60,493 bases of DNA from assembly GCA_910575165.1 (NCBI GenBank), contig CAJTDS010000017.1, positions 1 to 60,493 of the forward strand, read 5' to 3'. Position numbers and translations under genes: made by a program. How positions within the stretch are numbered: the stretch's first letter is position 1; every line of letters starts with the position of its first letter. This document shows positions 16,131 to 23,578 of this stretch, in pieces. The stretch comes from Eggerthellaceae bacterium (GTDB lineage Bacteria > Actinomycetota > Coriobacteriia > Coriobacteriales > Eggerthellaceae). The notes under the pieces are model-generated. The model made no database searches. It was not told where the DNA came from and worked only from the letters and a program-made list of their open reading frames with translations.

Positions 16131-16724
16131 TCACGAGACGAGCTCCCCGAAGTCCTCGACGATGACCCCGTCCGCGTCGCAGGGCGCCCCCTGTGCGCAG
16201 CCGCCCGGCAGGGCGCCTGCGGACTCGGCCATGTGGTCCGCCCACGCGACGCGGCCCGCCCTGAGGATTCCCGGGGTGACCCCCGCCATCGAGCAGATCG
16301 CCTCGTCGTCGATGCCCGGCTCCCGGGAGCGGATCGCCGCGTCGAGGGACCCCACGGACAGGATGAAGTTGTCGGGCGCCTCGGTCACGTAGATGCTCGC
16401 CGCCGCGCGCAGCAGCGGCAGGACCACCAGGTCGCCCATGAACCTCGCGACCATCTCCACGCCGTCCTCCTCGATCCTCACGACGTCGCCCATCTCGGAT
16501 GCCGACACGATGAGGGCGTATCCGTCGTAGGCGAGCCTGTAGCTCGCCCCGCCGCCCTCGGCGGGCGACGACGAGCGCTCGTGGTGCTTGAGCCTCAGCC
16601 TCAGCCCCTCGGAGATCCGGCCGTACTCGATGTCGTACTCGCAGAGCTCGCCGCCCAGCGCGGGCTCCTGGATATGGGTGACCCGGCCGTCGGACCACGT
16701 GATGCGCAGCTTCGTGCTGGCCAT
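16131..16724 (-). CDS. Hypothetical protein encoded with the relaxase (197 aa)
   Basis: 197 residues. The ATG lies directly after the relaxase stop (TAGATG), so it is the third gene of the mobC-relaxase operon. The first half is beta-rich (TKLRITWSDGRVTHIQEP, EYDIEYGRI), the second acidic and helical. No signal peptide, membrane span or known motif. By position it may be a transfer accessory factor, which is inference only. Confidence 0.6.
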   Translation of the reverse strand: MASTKLRITWSDGRVTHIQEPALGGELCEYDIEYGRISEGLRLRLKHHERSSSPAEGGGASYRLAYDGYALIVSASEMGDVVRIEEDGVEMVARFMGDLVVLPLLRAAASIYVTEAPDNFILSVGSLDAAIRSREPGIDDEAICSMAGVTPGILRAGRVAWADHMAESAGALPGGCAQGAPCDADGVIVEDFGELVS

Positions 16725-18146
16725 CTACCTCGACCTCCCGTCCTCGTCGCGAACCGCCCCGTCGGGCTTCCTCTCATCTGTCGCCCTGCTGGGTGCCGCG
16801 CCGCGGCCGAGGTAGCCGCCCGCCGACGCCGCAGCGCGCGCCTCGGCCTCGGCCCTAGCCGGAGCCATCCACGGCCCCGCAGCCGCCCCGCCGACGAAGT
16901 AGTCGCCCTCCGCGGCGATGTCGCGGGCGCGCCTCAGCTGCTCGGCCTTCCGCCGCAGCAGGTCGCCCTGGCCCCCCGCCGCGTCCAGCGCCGCCGCGTC
17001 GGACTCGAGCCTGGCGATCGCCTGGCCGTAGTGATCCGGGCACCCTATCCCGAAGGCCCGGTTGGTCTGGAGCACGAAGGCGGCGTCGGCCAGGGCCGTG
17101 CCGTGGGCCGTCCGGGCGGCGACGTTGGAGGGGTCCGCGATGCCGTCCAGCGCGGCGATCGCCTTGGCAAGCACGCGCTCGCGGTTGGCGTCGTCGGACA
17201 TGTCGCCCCTGCGGCGGTTGTCGTCGGCGGCGCGCAGCACCGCCTCCCGGGTGAAGTCCCGGCCGAGGCGATAGCCGGTGCAGCACCACCTGTCGGGCCT
17301 GGAGGGGTGGCGGTAGAGGAAGTCCCCTCCCGCCGCCCTCTCCACGGCGAAGCCCGCCAGCCGCATCGTGGAGACGAAAGAATCCTCGTCGTGGGCGAGC
17401 AGCTTCGCCGAGCGGGCCCCGTTGGCTATGGCGGCCTTCCACGAGAAAGACCCGTCGCGGGCGATGCTGCGCTCGACCTTCGTCATGTAGCGCCCGAGCG
17501 ACTGCTCGCGCTTGCGCCTCTGGGCCTCCTTCGACTCGGCCCGCCTCCACTCCTTCGCGTGCGCGCGGTAGGGCATCCCCAGCTCGCGGGAGATGTCCTG
17601 GGCGGAGTCCCAGAGGCGGTCGTTGGCCTCGTCGTCGATGTGGAGCCTTCGGCCCGTGTCCACGTCGGTGTTGTTGACTACGATGTGCGCGTGCACGACG
17701 CCGTTCGTGCCGTCGTCGTGCAGCTCTATGACGTACTGGTAGTTGCCCAGGGCGCCGGGCTCGGAGTCCATGAGCTCGCCCGTCCCGAAGTGCTTGCCGG
17801 CCCACAGCTGCGCAAGGGCCATGACCTCCTCCGGCCCGCAGCCCGAGCCCGGGTCGGGGGAGAGCATGAAGTGGTGGGCCATGACGTTGCGGCGCCTGCG
17901 CGCCCTGCCGTCCTTGCCCGGCACCGCCTCGCCCTCCATGTCGCCGGGGAGCCGGTGGTGCCCCGCGGCCGCGCGGGTCCTGTCCATGGCGACGGCCCAC
18001 TCGCTGCGGTCCGTATCGCCTACGAGCTCGTGGGTGAACTTCGCCACGACGCGCTCCCGCCCGTCGCGGACCTCCAGGTAAGCTTGGATGCCGCCCTTGG
18101 CGGCCGAGCACGGCTGGTGCTTGGCCCAGCGCTTGAGCATCGTCAT
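16725..18146 (-). CDS. MobA/VirD2-type relaxase
   Basis: 473 residues from the ATG overlapping the mobC-like stop (ATGA). The N-terminal ~220 residues hold AHHFMLSPD, a GNYQYVIELHDD strand and the metal-binding HAHIVVNNTD motif (H-x-H plus N), the signature of MOBP-like relaxases that nick oriT and stay bound to the 5' end of the transferred strand. The catalytic tyrosine should lie in the first residues of the domain and is not assigned with certainty. The C-terminal half is helical and Ala/Arg-rich. The operon starts from the 18895-18924 promoter. Confidence 0.88.
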   Translation of the reverse strand: MTMLKRWAKHQPCSAAKGGIQAYLEVRDGRERVVAKFTHELVGDTDRSEWAVAMDRTRAAAGHHRLPGDMEGEAVPGKDGRARRRRNVMAHHFMLSPDPGSGCGPEEVMALAQLWAGKHFGTGELMDSEPGALGNYQYVIELHDDGTNGVVHAHIVVNNTDVDTGRRLHIDDEANDRLWDSAQDISRELGMPYRAHAKEWRRAESKEAQRRKREQSLGRYMTKVERSIARDGSFSWKAAIANGARSAKLLAHDEDSFVSTMRLAGFAVERAAGGDFLYRHPSRPDRWCCTGYRLGRDFTREAVLRAADDNRRRGDMSDDANRERVLAKAIAALDGIADPSNVAARTAHGTALADAAFVLQTNRAFGIGCPDHYGQAIARLESDAAALDAAGGQGDLLRRKAEQLRRARDIAAEGDYFVGGAAAGPWMAPARAEAEARAAASAGGYLGRGAAPSRATDERKPDGAVRDEDGRSR

Positions 18147-18820
18147 CGCGCGCCGCCTTCCAGGCGCGGGATCCCCGACACGCAGCTGCCGTAGGCCGCG
18201 CGGTCCTCGCGGTAGTACCGCTCGACCTCGCCGGCGGCCCAGAGGCGGAAGCCGTTGAGCTCGCCGAGCGCGGCGCGGGCGCGGAAGAAGCTCTCGGCGT
18301 GCCCGGAGAGCCGCCCGTCCTCGGCCAGCTCGTCGAGGGCGACCGCGCACGCGTAGCATAGCTGTCTCCAGTGGGAGAGGGCGCGGTCGAGCAGGAGGTA
18401 GTAGTTTCCGATGAAGTGAATCCTCCGGCGCGCCCCTATCCCGTCCAGCTGCTTGCGCAGTACGGGCGCGAGGCGGGCCGCGGTGCCGAGGTGGTCCGCC
18501 GCCTCGCGGACGAGCTCCCCGGCGCCGTCCGGGTCGGAGCGGCGCGCCTTACACCCGGAGTTGAGAGCCTTGGCGGCGAAGTCCATGACGTAGCCGCACA
18601 GGACGAGCCCGCCGTAGACCGGGTTGGTCTCGGACGTGTCGACGGACAGCACGGGCTCTTCCGCCGCCTCCTGCTCGCCGATGGGCACGGCGATGAGGCG
18701 GCGCAGGTAGTCGGCTTTGGATAGTCCGAGGGCGCAGGCGTTCAGTTTTATCCGGTTTTGGATGGCATTGGAGATGCGAACCGTGAAACGATTCGCCAAG
18801 GCATCATCAGATGCAGGCAT
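18143..18820 (-). CDS. MobC-like relaxosome accessory protein
   Basis: 225 residues. The N-terminus FTVRISNAIQNRIKLNACALGLSKADYLRRLIA is a ribbon-helix-helix with the Gls-x-A-x-YLR pattern of MobC proteins, which bind oriT and assist relaxase nicking. The C-terminal ~130 residues form a helical domain (DHLGTAARLAPVLRKQLDGI) of unknown role. The gene is first in the operon with the relaxase, and its 77-bp leader is the same as that of the adhesin at 3871, so both may obey one post-transcriptional control. Confidence 0.8.
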   Translation of the reverse strand: MPASDDALANRFTVRISNAIQNRIKLNACALGLSKADYLRRLIAVPIGEQEAAEEPVLSVDTSETNPVYGGLVLCGYVMDFAAKALNSGCKARRSDPDGAGELVREAADHLGTAARLAPVLRKQLDGIGARRRIHFIGNYYLLLDRALSHWRQLCYACAVALDELAEDGRLSGHAESFFRARAALGELNGFRLWAAGEVERYYREDRAAYGSCVSGIPRLEGGAR

Positions 18821-18887
18821 CGTCTCTCCTTCTTCTGTTTGCTATTCGTTGGCTCGGCTTCGGGAGGTGGAATCTCCCGCAACCGAC
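18811..18887 (-). repeat. 77-bp leader repeat, mobC copy
   Basis: Reverse-strand copy of 3804-3880 with one mismatch. It carries the same 12-bp leader stem (18855-18885), AAGGAGAG site and first ten codon bases. Upstream sequences of the two copies differ: here a clear promoter adjoins, while the adhesin copy follows a terminator. Confidence 0.85.
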
Positions 18888-18894
18888 GAAACCG

Positions 18895-18924
18895 ATTATA
18901 AGGGCACATTGCGCCTCGGCGCAA
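18895..18924 (-). promoter_or_regulatory. Promoter of the mobC-relaxase operon
   Basis: On the minus strand TTGCGC, an 18-bp spacer and a consensus TATAAT, then about 75 bp of leader to the mobC ATG. Confidence 0.7.
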
Positions 18925-18947
18925 CACCGCCGAAGGCGTAACGGATT

Positions 18948-19017
18948 CTCCGCGCAGCAGTGCGCGGAGGCCACGCCCCGCAGCAGTGCGGGGCCCGGTA
19001 AGGCGCAGCAGTGCGCC
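18948..19017. other. Three tandem hairpins with GCAG loops
   Basis: Hairpins at 18948-18969 (9-bp stem), 18976-18993 (7 bp) and 19002-19017 (6 bp) share the same closing pair and loop, CA-GCAG-TG, while the outer stems differ in sequence but stay paired. Such a series next to a relaxase operon looks like part of oriT or of a single-strand origin. Confidence 0.6.
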
Positions 19018-19090
19018 CCAGGAGGGACCGGCCGAGGGGAGGGGGAGACGCCGTCGGGCGTCGGAATCCCCCTCGAAACGGCCCCTCCCG

Positions 19091-19196
19091 ATCCGCGCTT
19101 CCGCGGATCCGAGCGACCCCCGCCAGGGGGTCGGCAACTTGTCCGTGTCGGACAAGTTGCGGCCCTCGTGACCCCCTCCGCGGAGCAGAGGGGGTC
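19091..19196. other. Four further inverted repeats beside the iterons
   Basis: ATCCGCG/CGCGGAT (19091-19108), GACCCCC/GGGGGTC (19115-19132), CAACTTGTCC/GGACAAGTTG with a GTGTC loop (19135-19159) and GACCCCCT/AGGGGGTC (19170-19196). No coding sequence is present. The density of dyads marks a processing or initiation site for DNA. Confidence 0.6.
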
Positions 19197-19232
19197 GGGT
19201 TTCGCGGGTGCTGGTTCGGGCGATGTTTTCGA

Positions 19233-19474
19233 GCGTCGGATCTTGGTACGAAAAGTGTCGGAACTTCGTCTAGAAAATGTTCGGGCTTCGTCCGAAAAAT
19301 GTCGGAGCTTGGTACGAAAAGTGTTCAAGTTTCGTCCAAAAAGTGTCGGAGCTTCGTCCGAAAAATGTTCGGACTTGGTACGAAAAGTGTCCGACGGCCG
19401 TCAAAAAAGCGTTCGGGCTTCGTCCGAAAAGTGTCGGAGCTTCGTCAAAGAAGCGTTCGGGCTTGATGCGGAAA
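19233..19474 (+). repeat. Eleven tandem 22-bp iterons (candidate origin)
   Basis: Eleven units of exactly 22 bp in unbroken register (242 bp), consensus GTGTCGGAGCTTCGTCCGAAAA. Most units carry an internal dyad TTCGG-N7-CCGAA. Variation is concentrated at two or three positions (GTC/GTA, T/C after GTG). A two-turn period and this number of units match plasmid iteron arrays bound by an initiator. No replication initiator gene is recognised nearby. Confidence 0.85.
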
Positions 19475-19671
19475 AACGCTCGGCGAAGACGGGGAGAAGG
19501 CTCGAGCCGTTGCCGCTTGCCTGGGTTCCGCCCCGCGCAAGCTTGTCCTTCCGGGCATCCCGCGCGCCGCGCCGGAGGCGGGGGCGCGGCGCGGCATGCA
19601 TGCATGGCGAATCGGCTTGCGCCGCCGCACGGCGGCGGTTCCTGGCATAGCGGCGCCGCCCGGCCACGAGC

Positions 19672-20307
19672 CTACGGCTCGGGCTCCATCGGGCAGCAGC
19701 AGTCGTCGCAGGAGACCCTGACGGGCTTGCTCGAGCGCACCGTCGCCCCGCAGCTCGGGCACGAGTAGCGGAGGTACTTGCGCTTCCTCGGCGCCCCGCC
19801 GGAGGCGGCCGCGCGACCGACCGTTCGGGAGACGCAGGATTCCGAGAGGCGGGCGAGGTCGTTGCGGACGGCGTCGAAGCAGCCCTCCCCGTCGAGCTCC
19901 AGCAGCGCCGGCCCGGGCCTCGTCACAGTCCAGCCGTATACCCGGTCCTGCGTGATACGCAGCCCGTGCGCCCGGCCGACCTCGGCGAACCTCTTGTTGT
20001 GGTAGCGCCCCTCCCGGGAGGTGTCCGCGATGCCGTGGATGTGGCAGTAGAGGTGGCACATCTCATGGACGAGGGTGGCCATGATGTCGATGACGGGGCG
20101 GTCCATGGCGTCGGCCGCGAGGTTGATCTCCTCGCGGCGCTCCCCGCTGCCGGAGTCGGCCCAGGACTTCCACGGCGTGAAGTGCCCGTTCGTGCCGGGC
20201 TTCGGGGATATGGTGATGACGGGGCGCGGGAGCTCCCCGCCGAAGAGGCGCTCGTTGAGGACGTCGAAGGCGCCCTCCATCGAGGCTATCTGGTAACTCA
20301 GCTGCAT
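19672..20307 (-). CDS. SprT-like zinc metalloprotease domain protein
   Basis: 211 residues. TLVHEMCHLYCH is an HExxH metalloprotease motif, and RYHNKRFAEVGRAHGL follows at the spacing seen in SprT/Spartan proteins. The C-terminus adds CPSCG and CDDCC, a zinc ribbon that SprT proteins use for DNA binding. SprT-like proteins cleave DNA-protein crosslinks; on a mobile element one could remove relaxase or other adducts from DNA (inference). The start ATG at 20307 is preceded by GGGAG. It lies beside the iteron region and reads away from it as seen from the array. Confidence 0.8.
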   Translation of the reverse strand: MQLSYQIASMEGAFDVLNERLFGGELPRPVITISPKPGTNGHFTPWKSWADSGSGERREEINLAADAMDRPVIDIMATLVHEMCHLYCHIHGIADTSREGRYHNKRFAEVGRAHGLRITQDRVYGWTVTRPGPALLELDGEGCFDAVRNDLARLSESCVSRTVGRAAASGGAPRKRKYLRYSCPSCGATVRSSKPVRVSCDDCCCPMEPEP

Positions 20308-20321
20308 GCCGGACTCCCTTC

Positions 20322-20660
20322 CTAGGCCCACGAGCGGCGCAGCGCGTAGGCGTCGCCCGAGAGGTGCCGCGCGGACATGTTGACGAACGAGATCTTCGCG
20401 GCGTCGATCCCCTCGTCCCGTAGGAACTCCCTCGCGCACCGCCGCCAGATCGGCCGGTTGAGGGCGTTGACCGTGTTGCGGCAGAAGCCGCGGCCCGACG
20501 AGATGCGCACGGGGGCGAACACGGCCTCGTGCCTGTCTCCGGCGACTATCATCGGGCAGCCGTCGGAGAAGCTGTCCGACACCATGAGGAGGCTGTAGCC
20601 GTCCTCGGCGAGGCTCGCCGCCGCCTGGGCGACGAGCTCGGACACGGGGTAGGTCTTCAT
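20322..20660 (-). CDS. Hypothetical protein (112 aa)
   Basis: 112 residues beginning MKTYPVSELVAQAAASLAEDGYSLLMVSDSFSDG, an alpha/beta-looking fold without known motifs. It starts nine bases after the stop of the upstream gene in the context TAGGGGGCGGCC-ATG-AAGACCTAC, which recurs at 27162. No Shine-Dalgarno of its own, so re-initiation is likely. Confidence 0.55.
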   Translation of the reverse strand: MKTYPVSELVAQAAASLAEDGYSLLMVSDSFSDGCPMIVAGDRHEAVFAPVRISSGRGFCRNTVNALNRPIWRRCAREFLRDEGIDAAKISFVNMSARHLSGDAYALRRSWA

Positions 20661-20669
20661 GGCCGCCCC

Positions 20670-21041
20670 CTAGTCGAAGTAGTACAGCTGCACGTCGGTC
20701 TCGACGGCGAGCGTCGGGTGGTCCGAATCGCAGAGCCTTACCCAGAGGTGGGGGATGTACATGCGCAGGCGGTACTGGAGCAGCCGCTCATTGATGCGGT
20801 CGAACGCCGCCTCGATGAGCTCCTCCTCGTGGAGGCGCCACGGGCTGTTGCAGTTGTACTCGGTCTCGCTCTCGATGAAGCCAACCTTCCGGTACGCCCA
20901 GCGGATGCAGGATTTGTAGAGCGAGGTCGCTTTTGCGATCTCCTCGTCGGTGGGCTCGCCCGCAGCCCGCCCGACCTTGCGCATCGCCATGTTGCGGATC
21001 GCCTTCTTGCGGTTCTCGCGGACGATGTCCTTTGCGTTCAT
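20670..21041 (-). CDS. Hypothetical protein (123 aa)
   Basis: 123 residues with an AGGAGG site seven bases before ATG. The N-terminal half is basic and helical (RENRKKAIRNMAMRKVGRA, then TDEEIAKATSLYKSCIRWAYRKVG), the C-terminal half holds LHEEELIEAAFDRINERLL. It is soluble, family unknown, and sits directly downstream (minus direction) of array repeat 1. Confidence 0.6.
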   Translation of the reverse strand: MNAKDIVRENRKKAIRNMAMRKVGRAAGEPTDEEIAKATSLYKSCIRWAYRKVGFIESETEYNCNSPWRLHEEELIEAAFDRINERLLQYRLRMYIPHLWVRLCDSDHPTLAVETDVQLYYFD

Positions 21042-21055
21042 TGCTTCCTCCTATC

Positions 21056-21243
21056 ATCCGGGGCGGCCCCTTCGGCCGCGCCCCTGCCGACGGCGCGAAA
21101 GCCGCGCGGGCCCGGGGAAGGCCGCGCAAGGGGGGAAGCGAAACCCGGAGGGCGCAGAGCTCCGCCGCCAGGCGGAGGTTTTCGCGGCCCTTGCGCGGGC
21201 GCCGGCCCGTGCGAGCATTCGCCCGGAGGAGGCAGGGGAGCGG
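21056..21243 (-). repeat. Array repeat 1 (structured intergenic sequence)
   Basis: Core 21124-21196. Outer helix GCGCAAGGG/CCCTTGCGC, middle helix GCGAAACC/GGTTTTCGC, inner helix CTCCGCC/GGCGGAG. Flanks hold a GGGGC...GCCCC hairpin just before the next ribosome site and a GTGCGAGCATTCGCC block on the far side. Confidence 0.8.
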
Positions 21244-21287
21244 CCGCAGGGGCCGCCGCCGCATCCCTCGGCTATCGCTGGGTCTCG

Positions 21288-21614
21288 TTAGTCACCTCCC
21301 TCGTCCTCCTCGTCGTACCTCTGCGGGCATCCGCGCATCGCCCCGGCGTCCGGGTACTTGCGCCGTGTGCGCCAGAAGTCGCAGTAACCGTCGACGTGCC
21401 AGCATTCGCATCCGTCGAGCCCCTCGCACCCCGCCAGCTCGGGGGATTCGGCGTCGAAGAGCACGATCAGCGACATCCTCACCGTGTACGTGCGGCCGCA
21501 ATCGCACTCGATTTCGATTTCTTCCCCGTCACCATAGCCCCCATCCCAGTAGTCGGGGTTGGTTTCGCACTCTTCGCCGCACCACGGGCAGCGCCAGTCG
21601 CAACCTATGCCCAT
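21288..21614 (-). CDS. Cysteine-rich zinc-ribbon-like protein (108 aa)
   Basis: 108 residues from the ATG behind GGAGGTGTGCGGGAG. CPWCGEEC ... IECDCG forms a probable zinc ribbon (residues ~9-50), with a further CEGLDGCECWHVDGYC cluster and a DEEDEGGD acidic tail. Its start overlaps the end of the cytosine methyltransferase remnant by ten bases. Possibly a nucleic-acid-binding accessory; no family recognised. Confidence 0.6.
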   Translation of the reverse strand: MGIGCDWRCPWCGEECETNPDYWDGGYGDGEEIEIECDCGRTYTVRMSLIVLFDAESPELAGCEGLDGCECWHVDGYCDFWRTRRKYPDAGAMRGCPQRYDEEDEGGD

Positions 21615-22229
21615 CTCCCGCACACCTCCAATCTTCCCCACTGCGCCGCCATGGCCTTGGCGATGCCCGGGAACGTCTTGCTCCTCGCCACGCTCCTGGC
21701 GTGGCCCTTAAGCCCCCTGGTCTCTGCATGCCAGTCGGGGTCTGTCTTGCCGCTCGCGTACACGATGCGCGGGTTCGGCTCGACGGCGTTCGTCGGCACG
21801 AGCGGCGGCAGACCCTTAAGCCACAGGCACGTCCTCTTCTCGTAGGGGTCGCCGAACTGCCATGGGCTGATGATCTGGTCTGGCTTGCGGTAGACGTTCG
21901 ACATGATTCCCACGGGGTTCTCGATAGCCACCATCGGCACGTGGTCTAGCGCCGTGAACGCCAGGAAGAACCCTATGCCCATCTGCTGCCGCCCGTCCCG
22001 CTGCTTCTCGGGGAACCACGACGCACCGGACGATGCGAGGTGCGTGCACGGCGGGAACGCAAGAACCATGTCCCAGCTCATCTTCGCGACCTCCAGGGCG
22101 TCGGCCTGGATGTGCCATTCGGGGTGGTTCCCCGAGCACGGGAGAAGGTCGCAGCTGTAAGCCTCGACCCCCCCGGCGAAGCTGCGACGTTACCGCCTGG
22201 GACTCCTCGCAGGCTACCAGGCACCTCAT
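21605..22229 (-). pseudogene. Dcm-like DNA cytosine methyltransferase, frameshifted
   Basis: The first 19 codons read MRCLVACEESQAVTSQLRR, the start of small Dcm-like methyltransferases. A run of seven G (plus-strand C at 22168-22174) then breaks the frame. With six G the frame continues VEAYSCDLLPCSG, then the catalytic-type AFPPCTHLASSG and IENPVGIMS, giving ~207 residues. The rest is intact, so the break is recent, a sequencing error, or a slippage switch. It has its own AGGAGG site; the start overlaps the upstream stop (ATGA). Confidence 0.8.
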
Positions 22230-22870
22230 CTCCCGCACACCTCCTCGGTGCGGGAGATCAGGTCGAGCTTCTGCGCTTCCCAACAGTCCGAGGCCCCGTA
22301 CCGCTCGGCCGGGGTTTTCCCGCCGACCTTTGTGGGGCAGTTAATGCACGATAGATACTTGCATCCCCAGTACCCATACCCGTCCGTCCGCGCGTCCTCG
22401 CGGATTCGCTCCATGCTGTCGGGGCTCTTCCAGCTCAGCTCGCTCGGGTCTGCTACGCCGGCCAGGCCGTCCTCCCACAGGATGCGCAGCTTGCCTTCTT
22501 CGATGCCGACGATCTTGGCACTGTACAGCGTCTCGGGGTCGCGGCTCCACAATACGTCGCCGACCGACGCCGGCTCGCCCTCCACCAGGACGCCGCGCGG
22601 CACGCGCTGGTTCAGCGATCCGTCGATCACGGTGGAGGTTTCGGCGATGTGCAGCATCCAGTTGCCCCAACCGCCGTCGCTAACCTCGACTTCGACGAAC
22701 TCGACAGTGCCCCAGCAGCTCACGCTGCCGGGCTCCACGACAGTGTCGTCGTCGTATCGCGGGACGGGGACGAAGCACCTGCCCATGTAATCCTCCAGCG
22801 GCTCCCCGACGCCGCGCTCCGGCCATCCCTGCTTCTCGATGATCGCATCGAGGTCCATGCTGGTCTCCAT
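22226..22870 (-). CDS. Hypothetical protein (214 aa)
   Basis: 214 residues behind TTAGGAGGCAGAC. Residues ~1-60 are acidic with a YMGRCFVPVPRYDDD motif, ~60-140 beta-rich (GTVEFVEVEVSDGG), and the C-terminal part has a CKYLSCINCPTKVGG cysteine motif followed by ERYG.S.CWEAQK. I do not recognise the family. It is the first of three overlapping genes with the methyltransferase remnant. Confidence 0.6.
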   Translation of the reverse strand: METSMDLDAIIEKQGWPERGVGEPLEDYMGRCFVPVPRYDDDTVVEPGSVSCWGTVEFVEVEVSDGGWGNWMLHIAETSTVIDGSLNQRVPRGVLVEGEPASVGDVLWSRDPETLYSAKIVGIEEGKLRILWEDGLAGVADPSELSWKSPDSMERIREDARTDGYGYWGCKYLSCINCPTKVGGKTPAERYGASDCWEAQKLDLISRTEEVCGR

Positions 22871-22884
22871 GTCTGCCTCCTAAG

Positions 22885-23078
22885 ATCCGGGCCGGCCCCT
22901 TCGGCCGCGCCCCTATCGACGGCGCGATCGCCGCACGGAGCCGCAGGGGCCCGCGCAAGGGGTGAAAAGCGAAACCCGGAGGGCGCAGAGCTCCGCCGCC
23001 AGGCGGAGGTTTTCGCGGCCCTTGCGCGGGCACCGGCCCGTGCGAGCATTCGCCCGGAGGAGGTAGGGGAGCGGCCGC
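22885..23078 (-). repeat. Array repeat 2
   Basis: Core 22953-23027 with arms extended to 13 bp (GCCCGCGCAAGGG / CCCTTGCGCGGGC) and the same middle and inner helices as repeat 1. It shares the ATCGACGGCGCGATCGCCGC flank with repeat 6. Confidence 0.8.
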
Positions 23079-23126
23079 CGGGGCGGCGCACGGCAACGGT
23101 TCCTCGTCTCGGGTTCTTCCCTCCTC

Positions 23127-23486
23127 TTACCAGCTGCCTGCCGTCTCTTCGGCGGATACTGCCATTCTCCGTCCGAAGTCGTCGGCGACGAGGTCCAGGT
23201 CCGCCTTGAAGTGGTCACGGGCGGCGCGTGCGACGGCGGCCAGTTGCTCGCTCTCTGCCATGGTGTCCCAGCGCGGCCCGCCCGCGGCGTCCCAGGCGTC
23301 GGCGAAATCGCCTAGCATGCTCATGTACATCTCGGCGTAGCGCCTGGCTCCCTCCATGAGGAGCCCGGAGGACGCAGCCGCCGCGACGGCGAGCGCGAGG
23401 GTGTCAGGCGCGTAGTCCGGCTGTTGCGGCCTGCTCGTCTGCTCGCCATCGAATCCATGCCTCTGCGAACAAACCGCTGCGTCCAT
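23127..23486 (-). CDS. Hypothetical protein (119 aa)
   Basis: 119 residues preceded by AAAGGACAAGGAC. It is an all-helical, Ala-rich protein (LALAVAAAASSGLLMEGARRYAEMYMSML, then LAAVARAARDHFKADLDL), without membrane character. Family unknown. A GGGAGG/CCTCCC hairpin with TTT after it separates it from the gene upstream. Confidence 0.55.
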   Translation of the reverse strand: MDAAVCSQRHGFDGEQTSRPQQPDYAPDTLALAVAAAASSGLLMEGARRYAEMYMSMLGDFADAWDAAGGPRWDTMAESEQLAAVARAARDHFKADLDLVADDFGRRMAVSAEETAGSW

Positions 23487-23504
23487 GTCCTTGTCCTTTC
23501 CCAG

Positions 23505-23537
23505 CTGAAAGGGAGGAGCCTGAAACCCCTCCCTTGT
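23505..23537 (-). terminator. Hairpin between two array genes
   Basis: On the minus strand AAGGGAGG ... CCTCCCTTT: a stem of about 7 bp followed by TTTCAG, lying between the genes at 23579 and 23486. This interval lacks the array repeat. Confidence 0.45.
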
Positions 23538-23578
23538 CCGACGATTCTTTCCGGGCGAGCCGGCCCGTCCTCCGCCGG

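Noticed and set aside
16095-18194. 699-codon plus-strand open frame
   Set aside because: Antisense to the relaxase and its neighbour, which have recognised motifs and coupled starts. The composition is typical of a GC-rich shadow.
19233-19474. Iteron array as a CRISPR array or as coding sequence
   Set aside because: Units are contiguous 22-bp direct repeats without unique spacers, and no cas gene is near. The plus-strand frame through it is a by-product of a repeat whose total length is a multiple of three only over three units.
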